Shown here in pieces: positions 29,243-38,374 of a DNA stretch of 64,000 nt; position 1 is the stretch's first letter; each line of letters begins with the position of its first letter. The DNA is taken from contig UCJA01000015.1 in NCBI GenBank assembly GCA_900472675.1, positions 62,001-126,000 on the forward strand, written 5' to 3'. The position numbers and the translations under genes were made by a program. The DNA is from Hyphomicrobiales bacterium. Its GTDB lineage: Bacteria; Pseudomonadota; Alphaproteobacteria; Rhizobiales; Rhizobiaceae. The notes under the pieces were generated by a model, which saw only the letters and a list, made by a program, of their open reading frames with translations, made no database searches and was not told the DNA's origin.

Positions 29243-31069
29243 TCAACGCGCCTGCCTGTGATTAGTTCCCTGAGTGTGGAGAAGCTGCAACTCTTCGACG
29301 AGCCGGGCCGGATCGACCGGCTTCTGGAGAACCCGGTCAGCGCCCCCGCGCAGCAGCCTGTCATGGAGATCCGGACCGCCCTCGCCGGTAAGGACCAGGA
29401 TCGGCAGCGCTTCTGCCGGTGCATTGGCGCGGCAGGTTGCCAGAAAATCCATGAGTGTCCCGCCTGGCATGTGCATGTCGCAGATGATGACATCCGGCGA
29501 CGCGCCGGCTTGGATCGCGGCGGTTGCCAGGGCCTGGAAGTCCGTCATCAGCCGTACGCGATGGCCGGCCTTTTTGAGGATCGCCTTGACCAGCATGGCG
29601 TTCACCGGGTCGTCTTCGCCAAGCAGGATGTCGAGGCCGGTCAGGACCTGCGGCTGGGTCGAAGCACGCGCCGGCTGCTCGGGCACCGTGTCACGGGAGC
29701 GGAAGCCACGCAGTCGGCCGCTCAGCACGTCGATCAGCGACTTTTCCCGGAGCGGCCGGATCAGCCAGGCGTCGAAGAAATCCTGCGGCTGGGAGGCGCG
29801 CTCCTCCGGATTGACCAAAAGGATGCGGTGCAGCGGCGCATGCGACGGCTCGCAGGCATAGTCCGATGCCAGGCGGTGATCGACGATCAGATCGGTATAG
29901 GGCCTTGCGCCGCCTGCGGAACGGTCGATCAGGACCGATACCATCGCCGGGTCCGAGACGTGGCGGCAGAGACCGCCGAGGGTTTCGACACTGGCCACGG
30001 TCGCAGTCGCCGCCGGACCTTCCGGGGCAAGCAGAAGCACGCGCGAGCGCGACAGGAGAAAACGCCTGTCGCCAGATCCTGCCGGTGCATCCTCGGCCAG
30101 CGACAGGGGGAAACGTACAACGAAGGTGCTACCCTCGCCCTTGCCGCTCGTCACCGACAGCGAACCACCGAACTCCTCCAGGATGCGAGAGGCGATGCCT
30201 AGGCCAAGGCCGGTGCCACCACTGCGCTCGGAGGCAGATCCGATCTGCTCGAACTCGCCGAAGATGCGCTTCTGTTCCTCCGGGGTCATGCCCGGGCCGC
30301 TGTCGATGACCGCGAGCGAGACCTGACCGTCGGCGAGCGTCGCGCGCACCAGCACGCCGCCGCCGGCGGTGAACTTCACCGCATTGCCGATGACGTTGAA
30401 CAGCACCTGCCGCAGGCGACCCGGGTCGAAATCCAGAAGTTCGGGAATGTCGGCAGCAACGGTTGCGGCAATTTCGATGCGCTTTTCGTGGGCGCGGGGG
30501 GCCAGCATTTCGACCACGCTGTCGATCAGCTGACGCAGGTTTTCTGACCGGTTGTTGAGCCGGAAACGCCCGGCCTCCATGGTGGAATGATCAAGGAGGT
30601 CCTCGACCAGCTGGGCGAGCGCATAGCTCGACTGGCGAATGCCGCTCAGATAATTCTGCTGCTCGGCGGTCAGCCTGGTTTGTCCCAGGAGATGGGTCAT
30701 GCCGAGGATGCCGTTGAGCGGCGTGCGAATTTCATGCACGACCGTCGCGATTTGCCGGGATTTGGCGTTGCTGGCGGCTTGGGCGTGCTCCAGGGCGATC
30801 TGCAGTTGCGCTTTGCGACCGCGGCTGCGCCAGGCAGACAGGGCATCCAGGAGGCGCGCGACCAGGTTGCGCTGCGCCGCAGGCTTCGGTTGCAGCGGCA
30901 AGACGCGGTGCTCGGTGGCGACCTGGTCTCCAGCCACGTCCGTCCTCGACACGTCTTTTCTCGCCACCGGATCGGGAGCGGTGAAAGCCTGCGAGATACG
31001 GTCTTGTATTTCGGCAATCTTGCGCATGATGAAGCTGTATCGGATTTTCTTTCCGATTCCCTCGATCAT
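29243..31069 (-). CDS. Soluble hybrid sensor histidine kinase
   Basis: A 608-residue protein with no signal peptide or membrane segment. Order of parts: a short N-terminal region and helical linker (1-100), HisKA with the phospho-acceptor in VVHEIRTPLNG (His112), an HATPase_c domain (NAVKFTAGGG; DSGPGMTPEEQKRIFGEFEQ; GGTGLGLGI), a middle stretch resembling a degenerate receiver, and a C-terminal receiver (ILLGEDDPVNAMLVKAI; Asp531 in CDMHMPGG; Lys in LQKPVDP). The input signal is unclear, since no recognised sensor domain is present. A start at MRKIAEIQDRIS (residue 15) is possible. It lies upstream of olsB and 12 bases after lspA. Confidence 0.88.
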   Translation of the reverse strand: MIEGIGKKIRYSFIMRKIAEIQDRISQAFTAPDPVARKDVSRTDVAGDQVATEHRVLPLQPKPAAQRNLVARLLDALSAWRSRGRKAQLQIALEHAQAASNAKSRQIATVVHEIRTPLNGILGMTHLLGQTRLTAEQQNYLSGIRQSSYALAQLVEDLLDHSTMEAGRFRLNNRSENLRQLIDSVVEMLAPRAHEKRIEIAATVAADIPELLDFDPGRLRQVLFNVIGNAVKFTAGGGVLVRATLADGQVSLAVIDSGPGMTPEEQKRIFGEFEQIGSASERSGGTGLGLGIASRILEEFGGSLSVTSGKGEGSTFVVRFPLSLAEDAPAGSGDRRFLLSRSRVLLLAPEGPAATATVASVETLGGLCRHVSDPAMVSVLIDRSAGGARPYTDLIVDHRLASDYACEPSHAPLHRILLVNPEERASQPQDFFDAWLIRPLREKSLIDVLSGRLRGFRSRDTVPEQPARASTQPQVLTGLDILLGEDDPVNAMLVKAILKKAGHRVRLMTDFQALATAAIQAGASPDVIICDMHMPGGTLMDFLATCRANAPAEALPILVLTGEGGPDLHDRLLRGGADRVLQKPVDPARLVEELQLLHTQGTNHRQAR

Positions 31070-31081
31070 TTCGCTAAAACT

Positions 31082-31576
31082 TTAGTCAGTCGCTTTCTTC
31101 TTCGGGCCGATCAGCTCGTCGATGATGACGAGGCCGGCGCCGATGCTGATGAAACTGTCCGCGAGATTGAAGACAGCGAAGGACCAGTTGGCCGTGTGAA
31201 AGAGGATGTAATCAATCACGTGGCCATAGAGGAAGCCATCGATCAGGTTGCCGATCGCGCCGGCGATGATCAGCGAAAAGCCGACATGCGCCAGGGGCCG
31301 ATCCTTGGGCGTGCGCCGCCACAGCCAAAGCACGAAGGCGACGATCAGGATGCGCATGCCGACGATCACCTCGCGCTCCATTCCCGACAGCAGCGAGAAG
31401 GCAACGCCAAGGTTGTATGTGCGGTAGAGGGCCAGCACCGGCAGGAGGGCGACAGGCTCTTCCAGCGGCAGGTTGGCCTCGACGGCCAATTTCACGATCT
31501 GGTCCAGCGCCACGGCAATGACGATGACGATGGCGGCCGTAAGCGGCCGAGACAGGGGAGCGACGCGCGCGGTCAT
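31082..31576 (-). CDS. lspA: Lipoprotein signal peptidase
   Basis: Inner-membrane aspartic peptidase that removes the signal peptide of prolipoproteins; lnt in this window does the last step of the same pathway. The 164-residue protein has four membrane segments and the two catalytic aspartates in [19 protein letters not shown] and [11 protein letters not shown]. The ATG at 31576 overlaps the stop of the upstream methyltransferase by four bases, so the genes are translationally coupled. Confidence 0.96.
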   Translation of the reverse strand: MTARVAPLSRPLTAAIVIVIAVALDQIVKLAVEANLPLEEPVALLPVLALYRTYNLGVAFSLLSGMEREVIVGMRILIVAFVLWLWRRTPKDRPLAHVGFSLIIAGAIGNLIDGFLYGHVIDYILFHTANWSFAVFNLADSFISIGAGLVIIDELIGPKKKATD

Positions 31577-32433
31577 TCTTTTCCGTCCAATGCGAGAAGA
31601 TGGCGCCGCGCTTCAAACAGCATGACGGCGGTCGCGACCGCAAGATTGAGGGAATCGGCCCGGCCCTGCTGGGGAATGCGAACCGTCCGGTCCGCGGACC
31701 GGGCGAGATTTTCCGGAAGGCCCGACTGTTCATTGCCCATCAGGAGCACGGTGGGCTTCTTGGAATAATCGACCGTGCGATAATCCACGGCGCCGGCGAG
31801 ATGGGTAGCGACGACCTGCACCCCTGCCCGCTTCTGCCAGGCGAGGAACTCCTCCGGTGAGGCCTTTATCACCGGCATGGCAAATACCGAGCCCATGGTG
31901 GCGCGCACGGTTTCCAGCGAAAAAGGATCCGTGCAGTCGCCAATCAGCAGAACGGCAGAGGCACCGGCGGCATCGGCAGTGCGGATGATGGTGCCGAGGT
32001 TGCCTGGATCGCGCACCCGATCGAGTGCCACCAGCGTCTCGTTCTTTGCGGGCGTCAGGTCGTTGAGCTTTTTCCAGCGCTGCTCGAAGACGCCGACCAC
32101 CATCTGCGGGTTGTCGCGGCGCGTCACCGAGGACAGGACCTTCTCGCTGACCTCCAGCACCAGGCCGCCATGGGCCACGGTCTTCGATGCCACCTGCTCC
32201 ACCAGAGGCTTGCCCTTGGCGGCCTTGGCGTAGATCAGCGTGCGGATGGTCCAGCCGAGCTCCAGCGCATCGATCACCAGTTTCAGGCCCTCGGCCAGGA
32301 ATGTGCCGCTTTCCTCGCGGTCCTTCTTGTTGGTAAGCGCCTTGATGTCCTTGATGATCGGGTTGGAGAGGGAGGTAATTTCCTTCACCTGGCCCACGCG
32401 CCGCGGTCCGGTTCTGTGCATATCGTCGGTCAT
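31573..32433 (-). CDS. TrmH/SpoU-family RNA 2'-O-methyltransferase
   Basis: A 286-residue methyltransferase with an N-terminal substrate-binding domain ([20 protein letters not shown]) and a C-terminal SPOUT knot domain. The three motifs are seen: [15 protein letters not shown] (motif 1), [12 protein letters not shown] (motif 2) and [19 protein letters not shown] (motif 3). The RNA target, tRNA or 23S rRNA, cannot be decided from the sequence. It overlaps lspA downstream and the COG1092-type gene upstream by four bases each. Confidence 0.9.
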   Translation of the reverse strand: MTDDMHRTGPRRVGQVKEITSLSNPIIKDIKALTNKKDREESGTFLAEGLKLVIDALELGWTIRTLIYAKAAKGKPLVEQVASKTVAHGGLVLEVSEKVLSSVTRRDNPQMVVGVFEQRWKKLNDLTPAKNETLVALDRVRDPGNLGTIIRTADAAGASAVLLIGDCTDPFSLETVRATMGSVFAMPVIKASPEEFLAWQKRAGVQVVATHLAGAVDYRTVDYSKKPTVLLMGNEQSGLPENLARSADRTVRIPQQGRADSLNLAVATAVMLFEARRHLLALDGKE

Positions 32434-33539
32434 ACCGGTACCCAGCGGCTGAAGAGGGAGGTGGAGAGCGCGCGGCCCGGCGTCTTGCCGTCAAGCCCGG
32501 CCTCTCGAATGACAAGCTCGCCGGATTCAACGACGCCGCCTGCACCGCGCATGGTTTCGCGCATCAGTTCGTGAATGGAATAGAAGCTGGCCCGGATCGA
32601 ATAGGCGGTCAGCACCAGGCCGATCGCCTGCGGAGCGAGCAGTTCGCGGCAGACATCGAGCATGAGGGGAAGGTGTTCGAAGAGATGCCAGACCTCGCCG
32701 TTCGGACCGCGGCCGAATTTCGGCGGGTCGGTGAGGATGATGTCATAGGTGTTGCCGCGGCGTTCTTCCCGCAGGATGAACTTCATGGCGTCTTCGCAGA
32801 TCCAGCGGATCGGCGCCTTGTCGAGCCGCGACAGCGCCTGGTTCTCGCGGGCCCAGCCGATCGCCTTCTTGGAGGCATCCACGTGGGTCACCTCGGCTCC
32901 GGCGGCAGCCGCCACCAGCGAGGCGACGCCGGTATAGCCGAAGAGGTTCAGAACCTTGACCGGTGCTCCACCCCTGGCCTTCTTCGCCTCCTCCACCTTT
33001 GCCTTCATCCATTCCCAATGGACGATCTGCTCGGGAAAGACGCCGACATGCCGGAAGGAAGTGAAGCGGCCGAGGAAATCCACGCCCAGCAGTGCCAGCG
33101 GCCATGTCTCGCCGAGCGCCTGCACCGGAAACCGCCAGCGGCCCATGCCGTCCTCGTCGGTATCGCCGGTGAAGAGGGCATCGGCCTTTTCCCAGACATG
33201 GGCGGGCAACGACGGCTGCCACAGGGCCTGGGCCTCGGGCCTGACGATGCGATAATCGCCATACTGCTCGAGCTTCAAAGCATTGCCGCTGTCGATCAGA
33301 TGAAAATCGCCGGCGCCTGAGGATTCCAGGATCACCGGAACCCGCTCGGACGGCCGCTCGCCCGAACGCGCGTTCAGCGGCCTGGTTTCCACGACGGGCT
33401 GCGCCGCAGTCTTCATCGGCCGACTATCGGGGCGCGATGCCGGCTTAACGGGTGCTACGGGACGCCTTGGCGCTTCCTGCCGGTCAGCGGCCTGGCCCTG
33501 CCGCATTGGCCGCCTGTCCTTGTTCTTCAACGCATTCAT
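32430..33539 (-). CDS. RlmI-like (COG1092) class I SAM-dependent RNA methyltransferase
   Basis: A 369-residue methyltransferase whose first 70 or so residues are basic and low-complexity (Arg/Pro/Lys-rich), possibly RNA-binding or a mis-set start. The catalytic half has the SAM motif VLNLFGYTGVASLVAAAAGA, DASKKAIGWARENQ, and the DPPKFGRGPNGEVW motif of the COG1092 family that methylates 23S rRNA cytosine C5. It heads an overlapping cluster with the SpoU gene and lspA. The exact base modified is not known. Confidence 0.85.
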   Translation of the reverse strand: MNALKNKDRRPMRQGQAADRQEAPRRPVAPVKPASRPDSRPMKTAAQPVVETRPLNARSGERPSERVPVILESSGAGDFHLIDSGNALKLEQYGDYRIVRPEAQALWQPSLPAHVWEKADALFTGDTDEDGMGRWRFPVQALGETWPLALLGVDFLGRFTSFRHVGVFPEQIVHWEWMKAKVEEAKKARGGAPVKVLNLFGYTGVASLVAAAAGAEVTHVDASKKAIGWARENQALSRLDKAPIRWICEDAMKFILREERRGNTYDIILTDPPKFGRGPNGEVWHLFEHLPLMLDVCRELLAPQAIGLVLTAYSIRASFYSIHELMRETMRGAGGVVESGELVIREAGLDGKTPGRALSTSLFSRWVPV

Positions 33540-33701
33540 CCGGTTCGATCACAGAGATGCGGCAGCAGATAGCATTTGCGCGCGGCTCTTCAAAGGGGCA
33601 AGCAGGACGGGTCGCCCACTAAAGACCAAGGGACTGCTATCTTGGCTTCCGTGGCGGGTCTTGCCATAACAGTGAAAAAACAGGCTCGGGAGGAGCACGA
33701 C

Positions 33702-34157
33702 ATGGAGATGGAAGGCGAAGAGCTGATTGCAGCACCCCGCGAAATCGTGTGGCAGGCTCTCAACGACGCGGAGATCCTGCGCCAGTGCATTCCCGGCTGC
33801 CAGAGCCTGGAATGGACATCGCCCAACGAACTTGCCGCTGCCGTGAAGCTGAAGATCGGGCCGGTTTCGGCCAATTTTTCCGGTGCGGTGACGCTTTCGG
33901 ACGTGCAGGCGCCGGAAAGCTATACGATCACCGGCGAGGGCAAGGGCGGCATTGCCGGGTTTGCCAAAGGCGGCGCACAGGTGACGCTGCTCGACCAGGG
34001 ACCGCAGACGCTGCTTCGCTACGTGGCACAGGCCCAGGTCGGGGGCAAAATGGCGCAGCTCGGCTCGCGACTGATTGGATCGAGCTCGCAGAAACTCGCA
34101 ACTCAGTTCTTTGCGGATTTCAACAAGGCGGTCGTCGCCCGCGCGGAACAGATCTGA
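33702..34157 (+). CDS. CoxG/SRPBCC-family protein
   Basis: A 151-residue protein of the CoxG type (carbon monoxide dehydrogenase subunit G family) with the SRPBCC ligand-binding fold: MEMEGEELIAAPREIVWQALND, then ILRQCIPGCQSLEW and a Gly-rich middle (GEGKGGIAGFAKGGA). In Oligotropha CoxG anchors CO dehydrogenase to the membrane, but isolated homologs such as this one have no partner genes nearby and the role is open. The ATG at 33702 has GGGAGGAG upstream, better than the frame start at 33576. Confidence 0.82.
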   Translation: MEMEGEELIAAPREIVWQALNDAEILRQCIPGCQSLEWTSPNELAAAVKLKIGPVSANFSGAVTLSDVQAPESYTITGEGKGGIAGFAKGGAQVTLLDQGPQTLLRYVAQAQVGGKMAQLGSRLIGSSSQKLATQFFADFNKAVVARAEQI

Positions 34158-34163
34158 ACGCGC

Positions 34164-34550
34164 TTACACTGCAGATGAGATCTTCGGCGCTGTATTCACC
34201 GGCACGACGGCGCCTGTCGCAGGAGCCGCAGGCGTTGTTGCTGCGCCGGGTGTGGTGACAGCCTTGCGCTCATTGTGCCACTTCACGGCTTCCTTGGCCT
34301 CGATGCGCGCCTGGCGACGGTAACGGCCCTGGCTCCACCAGGTGGCCATCGAACCGATGCCCATGCCGAGCAACAGCACCAGGAAGAGGAACAGGAAGAA
34401 GGGCGCGCTCAGCGAGAGCACGCTGTCGTCCGGGCGGAAGGGGTTCAGCGCCAAGGTCACTATCTGCCGGTTGGCCACCGCCAGGACGACGAGCACGATG
34501 CCGAGCGGCACGAAGACCACCAGCGTGAGGATCCGTTTCAGCTTATCCAT
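34164..34550 (-). CDS. LapA-domain membrane protein
   Basis: A 128-residue inner-membrane protein with two hydrophobic segments (about 6-26 and 45-68) and the lipopolysaccharide-assembly protein A (DUF1049) pattern (ANRQIVTLALNPFRPDD between them). It ends in a basic cytoplasmic segment and an Ala/Thr/Pro-rich tail. In E. coli, LapA works with LapB in controlling LPS synthesis; a lapB gene is not adjacent here. The ATG at 34550 has GGGAG eight bases upstream. It lies downstream of ihfB in the same direction. Confidence 0.82.
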   Translation of the reverse strand: MDKLKRILTLVVFVPLGIVLVVLAVANRQIVTLALNPFRPDDSVLSLSAPFFLFLFLVLLLGMGIGSMATWWSQGRYRRQARIEAKEAVKWHNERKAVTTPGAATTPAAPATGAVVPVNTAPKISSAV

Positions 34551-34674
34551 AAAAACTCCCGGCGGCAGACAAGACGCTAGACAGGGCAAAGCACGACCAA
34601 CGCGCTCTGCATTTAAGGCAGAATAGGCGGCGCCAGTGTCGTTTCAAGGGCGGAGATGCGACCGCATGGCCGCA

Positions 34675-34974
34675 TCAATCGTCTTCGTCGGCCAGATCGG
34701 GGTTAAGCCGCTCGCGAAGCTCCTTGCCGGTCTTGAAGAACGGCACCCATTTTTCTTCCACGAAGACGCTCTCCCCGGTGCGGGGATTGCGTCCCGAGCG
34801 GGACGGCCTGTTCTTCACCGAAAAGGCACCGAAGCCGCGAAGTTCGACGCGATTTCCGGCCGCCAAAGCATCCGTGATCTCGTCCAGCACGGCATTCACG
34901 ATGTTCTCTACGTCGCGGTGGTAGAGGTGCGGATTACGCGCCGCAACAATCTGCACCAGTTCTGACTTGATCAC
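34675..34974 (-). CDS. ihfB: Integration host factor beta subunit
   Basis: DNA-bending HU/IHF-family protein of 99 residues that pairs with IhfA and assists sigma-54 promoters, recombination and nucleoid structure. It starts at a GTG (34974; [18 protein letters not shown]) with CAGGGGGC as ribosome site, and carries the DNA-binding arm [23 protein letters not shown] usually helps activators reach sigma-54 polymerase, so its closeness to rpoN is fitting but may be chance. It follows sppA by 26 bases. Confidence 0.94.
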   Translation of the reverse strand: MIKSELVQIVAARNPHLYHRDVENIVNAVLDEITDALAAGNRVELRGFGAFSVKNRPSRSGRNPRTGESVFVEEKWVPFFKTGKELRERLNPDLADEDD

Positions 34975-35000
34975 GATTGCCCCCTGAAAACCCTTGGCTT

Positions 35001-35957
35001 TTATTGACGACCAACCTGCCAAACCGAGACCAGACCGTCAAGAAACAACTTGTCTGTGCCGAGCATGCGCAAAGCAGATGGAACCAGCGACTGATCCATG
35101 CCCGTCAGACGCAGCATGGTGGCCATGGCATGTGAGAACCAGAAAGGCGACGCGCTGCTATCATCGCGCCACTCGACCACCGGCAGGTCTTCCGAGACGC
35201 CGCGGTCCTTGAGGTAGGCGCGGATTTCCGGATCGCCGCCGAGCTTGTCGACCAGCTTGACGGTCAGTGCCTGGCGCCCGGTGAAGATGGTTCCGTCGGC
35301 AAGCTTCAGCACTTCGTCCCGCGGCATCTTGCGACGGTCGGCCACAAGATCGACGAACCAGGCATAGCTGTCCATGACCATGTTGCGGATCATGGTCTTG
35401 GCTTCCTCGCTCGCCGGGTGGAAGGGCGAAGGCTCGGCCTTCAAGGGCGCCGACTTGATCTCTTCCAGCGAGATACCGATCTTCTTCATTACCTCATCGA
35501 CCTGAGGATACTGGAAGATCACGCCGATGGAGCCGGTAATCGAGCTTTCGCCCGCCACGATGAAATCGCCGGCGGTTGCGATCATGTAGCCTGCTGATGC
35601 GGCCAGAGTGCGGACATCCGAGACGACGGGCTTGGTTTCGGCAACCTTGCGGATGGCCTTGAAAATGCGTTCGCCGCCGTAGGTGGTGCCGCCGGGCGAG
35701 GAAATGGAGACGACGAGGGCCTTGACCTGGCTGTTCTTGGCAATGCGATCCAGCCGCTCGAGAAGCTCCTTGTCGTCGGTGATCATGCCGGAAATGCGGA
35801 TCTGGGCCACATGCGGACCCGCCAGGCCACCAGAGGATCCGAGCGTGACACGATAGAGCGCGAAGCCGACGACGACCAGAAACAAAAGGGCGATGACCCG
35901 CCAGAAGCTGAGCTTACGGCGCAGATGCCGCCGCTCCGCGATTGCCTGTTGATCCAT
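35001..35957 (-). CDS. sppA: Signal peptide peptidase SppA (short form)
   Basis: Membrane-bound S49 serine peptidase that degrades cleaved signal peptides. The 318-residue protein has an N-terminal anchor (residues 17-40, [20 protein letters not shown]), the oxyanion motif [11 protein letters not shown], and a Ser-Lys catalytic pair within [10 protein letters not shown] and the preceding domain. It is half the length of E. coli SppA, as usual for this group. It is divergent from lptC with 199 bases between. Confidence 0.92.
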   Translation of the reverse strand: MDQQAIAERRHLRRKLSFWRVIALLFLVVVGFALYRVTLGSSGGLAGPHVAQIRISGMITDDKELLERLDRIAKNSQVKALVVSISSPGGTTYGGERIFKAIRKVAETKPVVSDVRTLAASAGYMIATAGDFIVAGESSITGSIGVIFQYPQVDEVMKKIGISLEEIKSAPLKAEPSPFHPASEEAKTMIRNMVMDSYAWFVDLVADRRKMPRDEVLKLADGTIFTGRQALTVKLVDKLGGDPEIRAYLKDRGVSEDLPVVEWRDDSSASPFWFSHAMATMLRLTGMDQSLVPSALRMLGTDKLFLDGLVSVWQVGRQ

Positions 35958-36156
35958 GCAAGTCTTTCCTCATAGTGCGCGGCTGCCTAAATAGGGCGGC
36001 GCCTGTGGCTTCAAGCGGTGATATCACGTTTTTCTGTTGTGATTATTGTTTGTTGATGAATAAAAACCATATTGAGCGGCGAGACACCGGGGTGCCTGCT
36101 GCCGAGAGGCGGACCAAAGGCGCGCAGGGCGAGAACAGGGACCAAGGCCGGCATCC

Positions 36157-36825
36157 ATGCTGCAGCATATGAGAAAGACCGCAGGCCTTGCGAGTGCCCT
36201 CAACGCGCCGACTGGCGCCTATGAGGCGGCGGTCGCGCATTCGACGCTGGTACGAAAGCTGAAGGTGCTGCTGCCGGTGGCCGCAGCCGTGATCTCCGTT
36301 GCTTTCGTCGTTGTCGCCCTTATCCGTGCCTATGTCCCTGAAAACCTGTCCATCGAGAGCGCCCGCATCGAAGACGGGAAGATCGTCATGGAGCGCCCGG
36401 CGATCTCCGGCCGAAACAGCGACGGCATCAACTATTCCATGGTTGCCAACCGGGCGCTGCAGGATATTGCCAATCCGAACAAGCTTACGCTCCAGGACGT
36501 GAAGGCAGCCGTGCCGATCAACGACGACGTGATTGCCCGCGTCGTGGCGACCGGCGCAGACTTCGACCGCGGCAACGACGTGCTGGACCTGACCTCCCCC
36601 TTCGACGTGAATCTCAGCAACGGGATCACCGCCCACTTCAAGTCTGCCCATCTGAATATTCCCGCCGGCGTGATGAATACGCCCGACCAGGTCAATATCT
36701 CGATGAACGGCGGCGCGATTGTTGCGGACTCCTTAAAGATAACTGATAAGGGACATACCATAACTCTCATCGGGCAGGTTCGCGTCAACGTCGATCCTGC
36801 CGTCATCCGCAACAAGGGCAAGTAG
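36157..36825 (+). CDS. lptC: LPS export protein LptC
   Basis: Bitopic inner-membrane component of the Lpt bridge that moves lipopolysaccharide to the outer membrane. The 222-residue protein has one membrane segment (about 39-60, VLLPVAAAVISVAFVVVALI) and a periplasmic beta-jellyroll region. It is longer at the N-terminus than enterobacterial LptC, as is common in rhizobia. The start at 36157 is preferred; an ATG at 36169 (MRKTAG) is possible. It is the first gene of lptC-lptA-lptB, followed by rpoN. Confidence 0.92.
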   Translation: MLQHMRKTAGLASALNAPTGAYEAAVAHSTLVRKLKVLLPVAAAVISVAFVVVALIRAYVPENLSIESARIEDGKIVMERPAISGRNSDGINYSMVANRALQDIANPNKLTLQDVKAAVPINDDVIARVVATGADFDRGNDVLDLTSPFDVNLSNGITAHFKSAHLNIPAGVMNTPDQVNISMNGGAIVADSLKITDKGHTITLIGQVRVNVDPAVIRNKGK

Positions 36826-36837
36826 AGCAAGGCCGAC

Positions 36838-37389
36838 ATGACCTATCGCCGCTTTCACACCACCGCAGCTTCCGTGATCGCGGCAGGACTGATGTCCTGC
36901 CTTGCCTTCACCGCCCATGCCCAAACTACCAGCAGCAGCATGGAGGGTCTCAAGCTCTCCAAGGACGAGCCGATCCAGATCCAGAGCGACCAGCTCGAGA
37001 TCAAGGATCAGGAGAAGAAGGCCTATTTCACCGGCAACGTGCAGGTGGTTCAGGGCACCACGACCATGAAGGCCGGCAAGATGACCGTGCTCTACACCGG
37101 ACAGGGCGCTTCGGTGACCTCGGGTGCCACTGACATCGACAAGATCTTCCTGGAGGACACCGTGTTCCTGAACTCGGGCACCCAGCAGGCGACCGCCGAA
37201 AAGGGCCAGTTCGACATGGCGTCCCAGACATTCGTGCTGGAAGGCAAGCAGGTGGTTCTGTCTCAGGGACCCAACGTGTTCAAAGGCTGCCGGCTGACTG
37301 TGCAGATGGCGACCGGCCAGGCGAAGCTCGATGCCTGCGGTGGACGTGTCGAGATCATGCTCGACCCCAAATCGCGCCCGAAGCAATAG
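36838..37389 (+). CDS. lptA: LPS transport periplasmic protein LptA
   Basis: Periplasmic OstA-domain protein forming the bridge between LptC and LptD. The 183-residue protein has a signal peptide (residues 1-28, ending in AHA before QTTSSS) and the OstA core (IQIQSDQLEIKDQEKKAYFTGNVQVVQG). It starts 12 bases after lptC and is followed 10 bases later by lptB. Confidence 0.95.
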   Translation: MTYRRFHTTAASVIAAGLMSCLAFTAHAQTTSSSMEGLKLSKDEPIQIQSDQLEIKDQEKKAYFTGNVQVVQGTTTMKAGKMTVLYTGQGASVTSGATDIDKIFLEDTVFLNSGTQQATAEKGQFDMASQTFVLEGKQVVLSQGPNVFKGCRLTVQMATGQAKLDACGGRVEIMLDPKSRPKQ

Positions 37390-37399
37390 ACCGCGTCAC

Positions 37400-38209
37400 G
37401 TGAAGATACCTTTCCTTTCCAGCCTGTCGGCAGGCAAGTCGTCGACTGCAACCGATCCCTTCATTGCGCGCGACAAGGCGCGCTACGAAGGGACGCTGGT
37501 GGCGCATGGCCTGTCCAAGAGCTACGACAGCCGTCGCGTCGTCAACGGGGTCTCGCTGGTGGTGCGTCGCGGCGAGGCCGTGGGACTGCTCGGCCCCAAT
37601 GGCGCCGGCAAGACCACATGCTTCTATATGATCACCGGGCTGGTTCCGGTCGATGAGGGCATGATCGCCATCAACGGCAACGACGTGACCCGCATGCCGA
37701 TGTACCGGCGGGCGCGCCTTGGCGTGGGCTACTTGCCGCAGGAAGCCTCGATTTTCCGGGGTCTCAGCGTCGAGGACAATATCCGCGCCGTTCTGGAGGT
37801 CCACGAGCCCAATCGGGACAAGCGGGAAAGCAAGCTCGACGAGCTTCTCGAAGAATTTCATATCAGCCCGTTGCGCAAGTCAGCAGCCGTTGCTCTTTCG
37901 GGAGGCGAGCGGCGCCGCCTCGAGATCGCGCGTTCGGTGGCCACCGACCCGACCTTCATGCTGCTGGATGAGCCATTTGCCGGTGTCGATCCGATCTCCG
38001 TTTCCGACATCCAGAATCTCGTTCGCCACTTGACCGCCCGCGGTATCGGGGTACTGATAACGGACCACAATGTTCGAGAAACGCTGGGCCTGATCGACCG
38101 GGCCTACATCATCCACGCCGGCGAAGTTCTGACGCACGGCCGCGCGGATGACATCGTGAACAACCCGGACGTCCGGCGCCTCTACCTTGGCGACAAGTTC
38201 AGCCTCTAG
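37400..38209 (+). CDS. lptB: LPS export ABC transporter ATPase LptB
   Basis: Cytoplasmic ATPase driving LPS extraction with LptF/LptG, which are not in this window. The 269-residue protein has Walker A GPNGAGKTTC, Q-loop LPQEASIF, signature LSGGERRRLEIARS, Walker B FMLLDEPFAGVDP and the H-loop TDHNVRE. I chose the GTG at 37400 because earlier start codons would overlap lptA deeply. It has about 30 extra N-terminal residues compared with E. coli, usual for rhizobia. Confidence 0.96.
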   Translation: MKIPFLSSLSAGKSSTATDPFIARDKARYEGTLVAHGLSKSYDSRRVVNGVSLVVRRGEAVGLLGPNGAGKTTCFYMITGLVPVDEGMIAINGNDVTRMPMYRRARLGVGYLPQEASIFRGLSVEDNIRAVLEVHEPNRDKRESKLDELLEEFHISPLRKSAAVALSGGERRRLEIARSVATDPTFMLLDEPFAGVDPISVSDIQNLVRHLTARGIGVLITDHNVRETLGLIDRAYIIHAGEVLTHGRADDIVNNPDVRRLYLGDKFSL

Positions 38210-38244
38210 AGCCGGAACAAATTCCTTTTCGACCCCTGCTGACG

Positions 38245-38273
38245 CTTGACCAAATCTATCAAAAAAGCAATTC
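38245..38273 (+). promoter_or_regulatory. Candidate rpoN promoter
   Basis: An exact rhizobial -35 CTTGAC (38245-38250) is followed after 17 bp by CAATTC (38268-38273), a weak -10 matching 3 of 6 consensus bases. It lies 102 bases upstream of the rpoN ATG in the 165-base lptB-rpoN gap. The -10 overlaps a sigma-54 element on the other strand. Confidence 0.45.
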
Positions 38274-38282
38274 TCGTGCCAA
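38266..38282 (-). promoter_or_regulatory. Perfect sigma-54 (-24/-12) element facing away from rpoN
   Basis: On the minus strand, TTGGCACG (38282-38275), four bases AGAA, then TTGCT (38270-38266) match the sigma-54 consensus YTGGCACGrNNNTTGCW at every defined position. The GG and GC are separated by exactly 10 bp. Transcription from it would begin near 38255 and run antisense into the lptB end, where no minus-strand gene exists. It overlaps the -10 of the likely rpoN promoter, so sigma-54 binding could block rpoN. Confidence 0.75.
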
Positions 38283-38374
38283 TTGCGGTGACGGCCTTGC
38301 GGGGATAGGGTCGGAGCCGTTTCGGCCGCGATCCTGCGCGGCTGATGGATATCTAGGGGAGTTTCGCGTTCACC

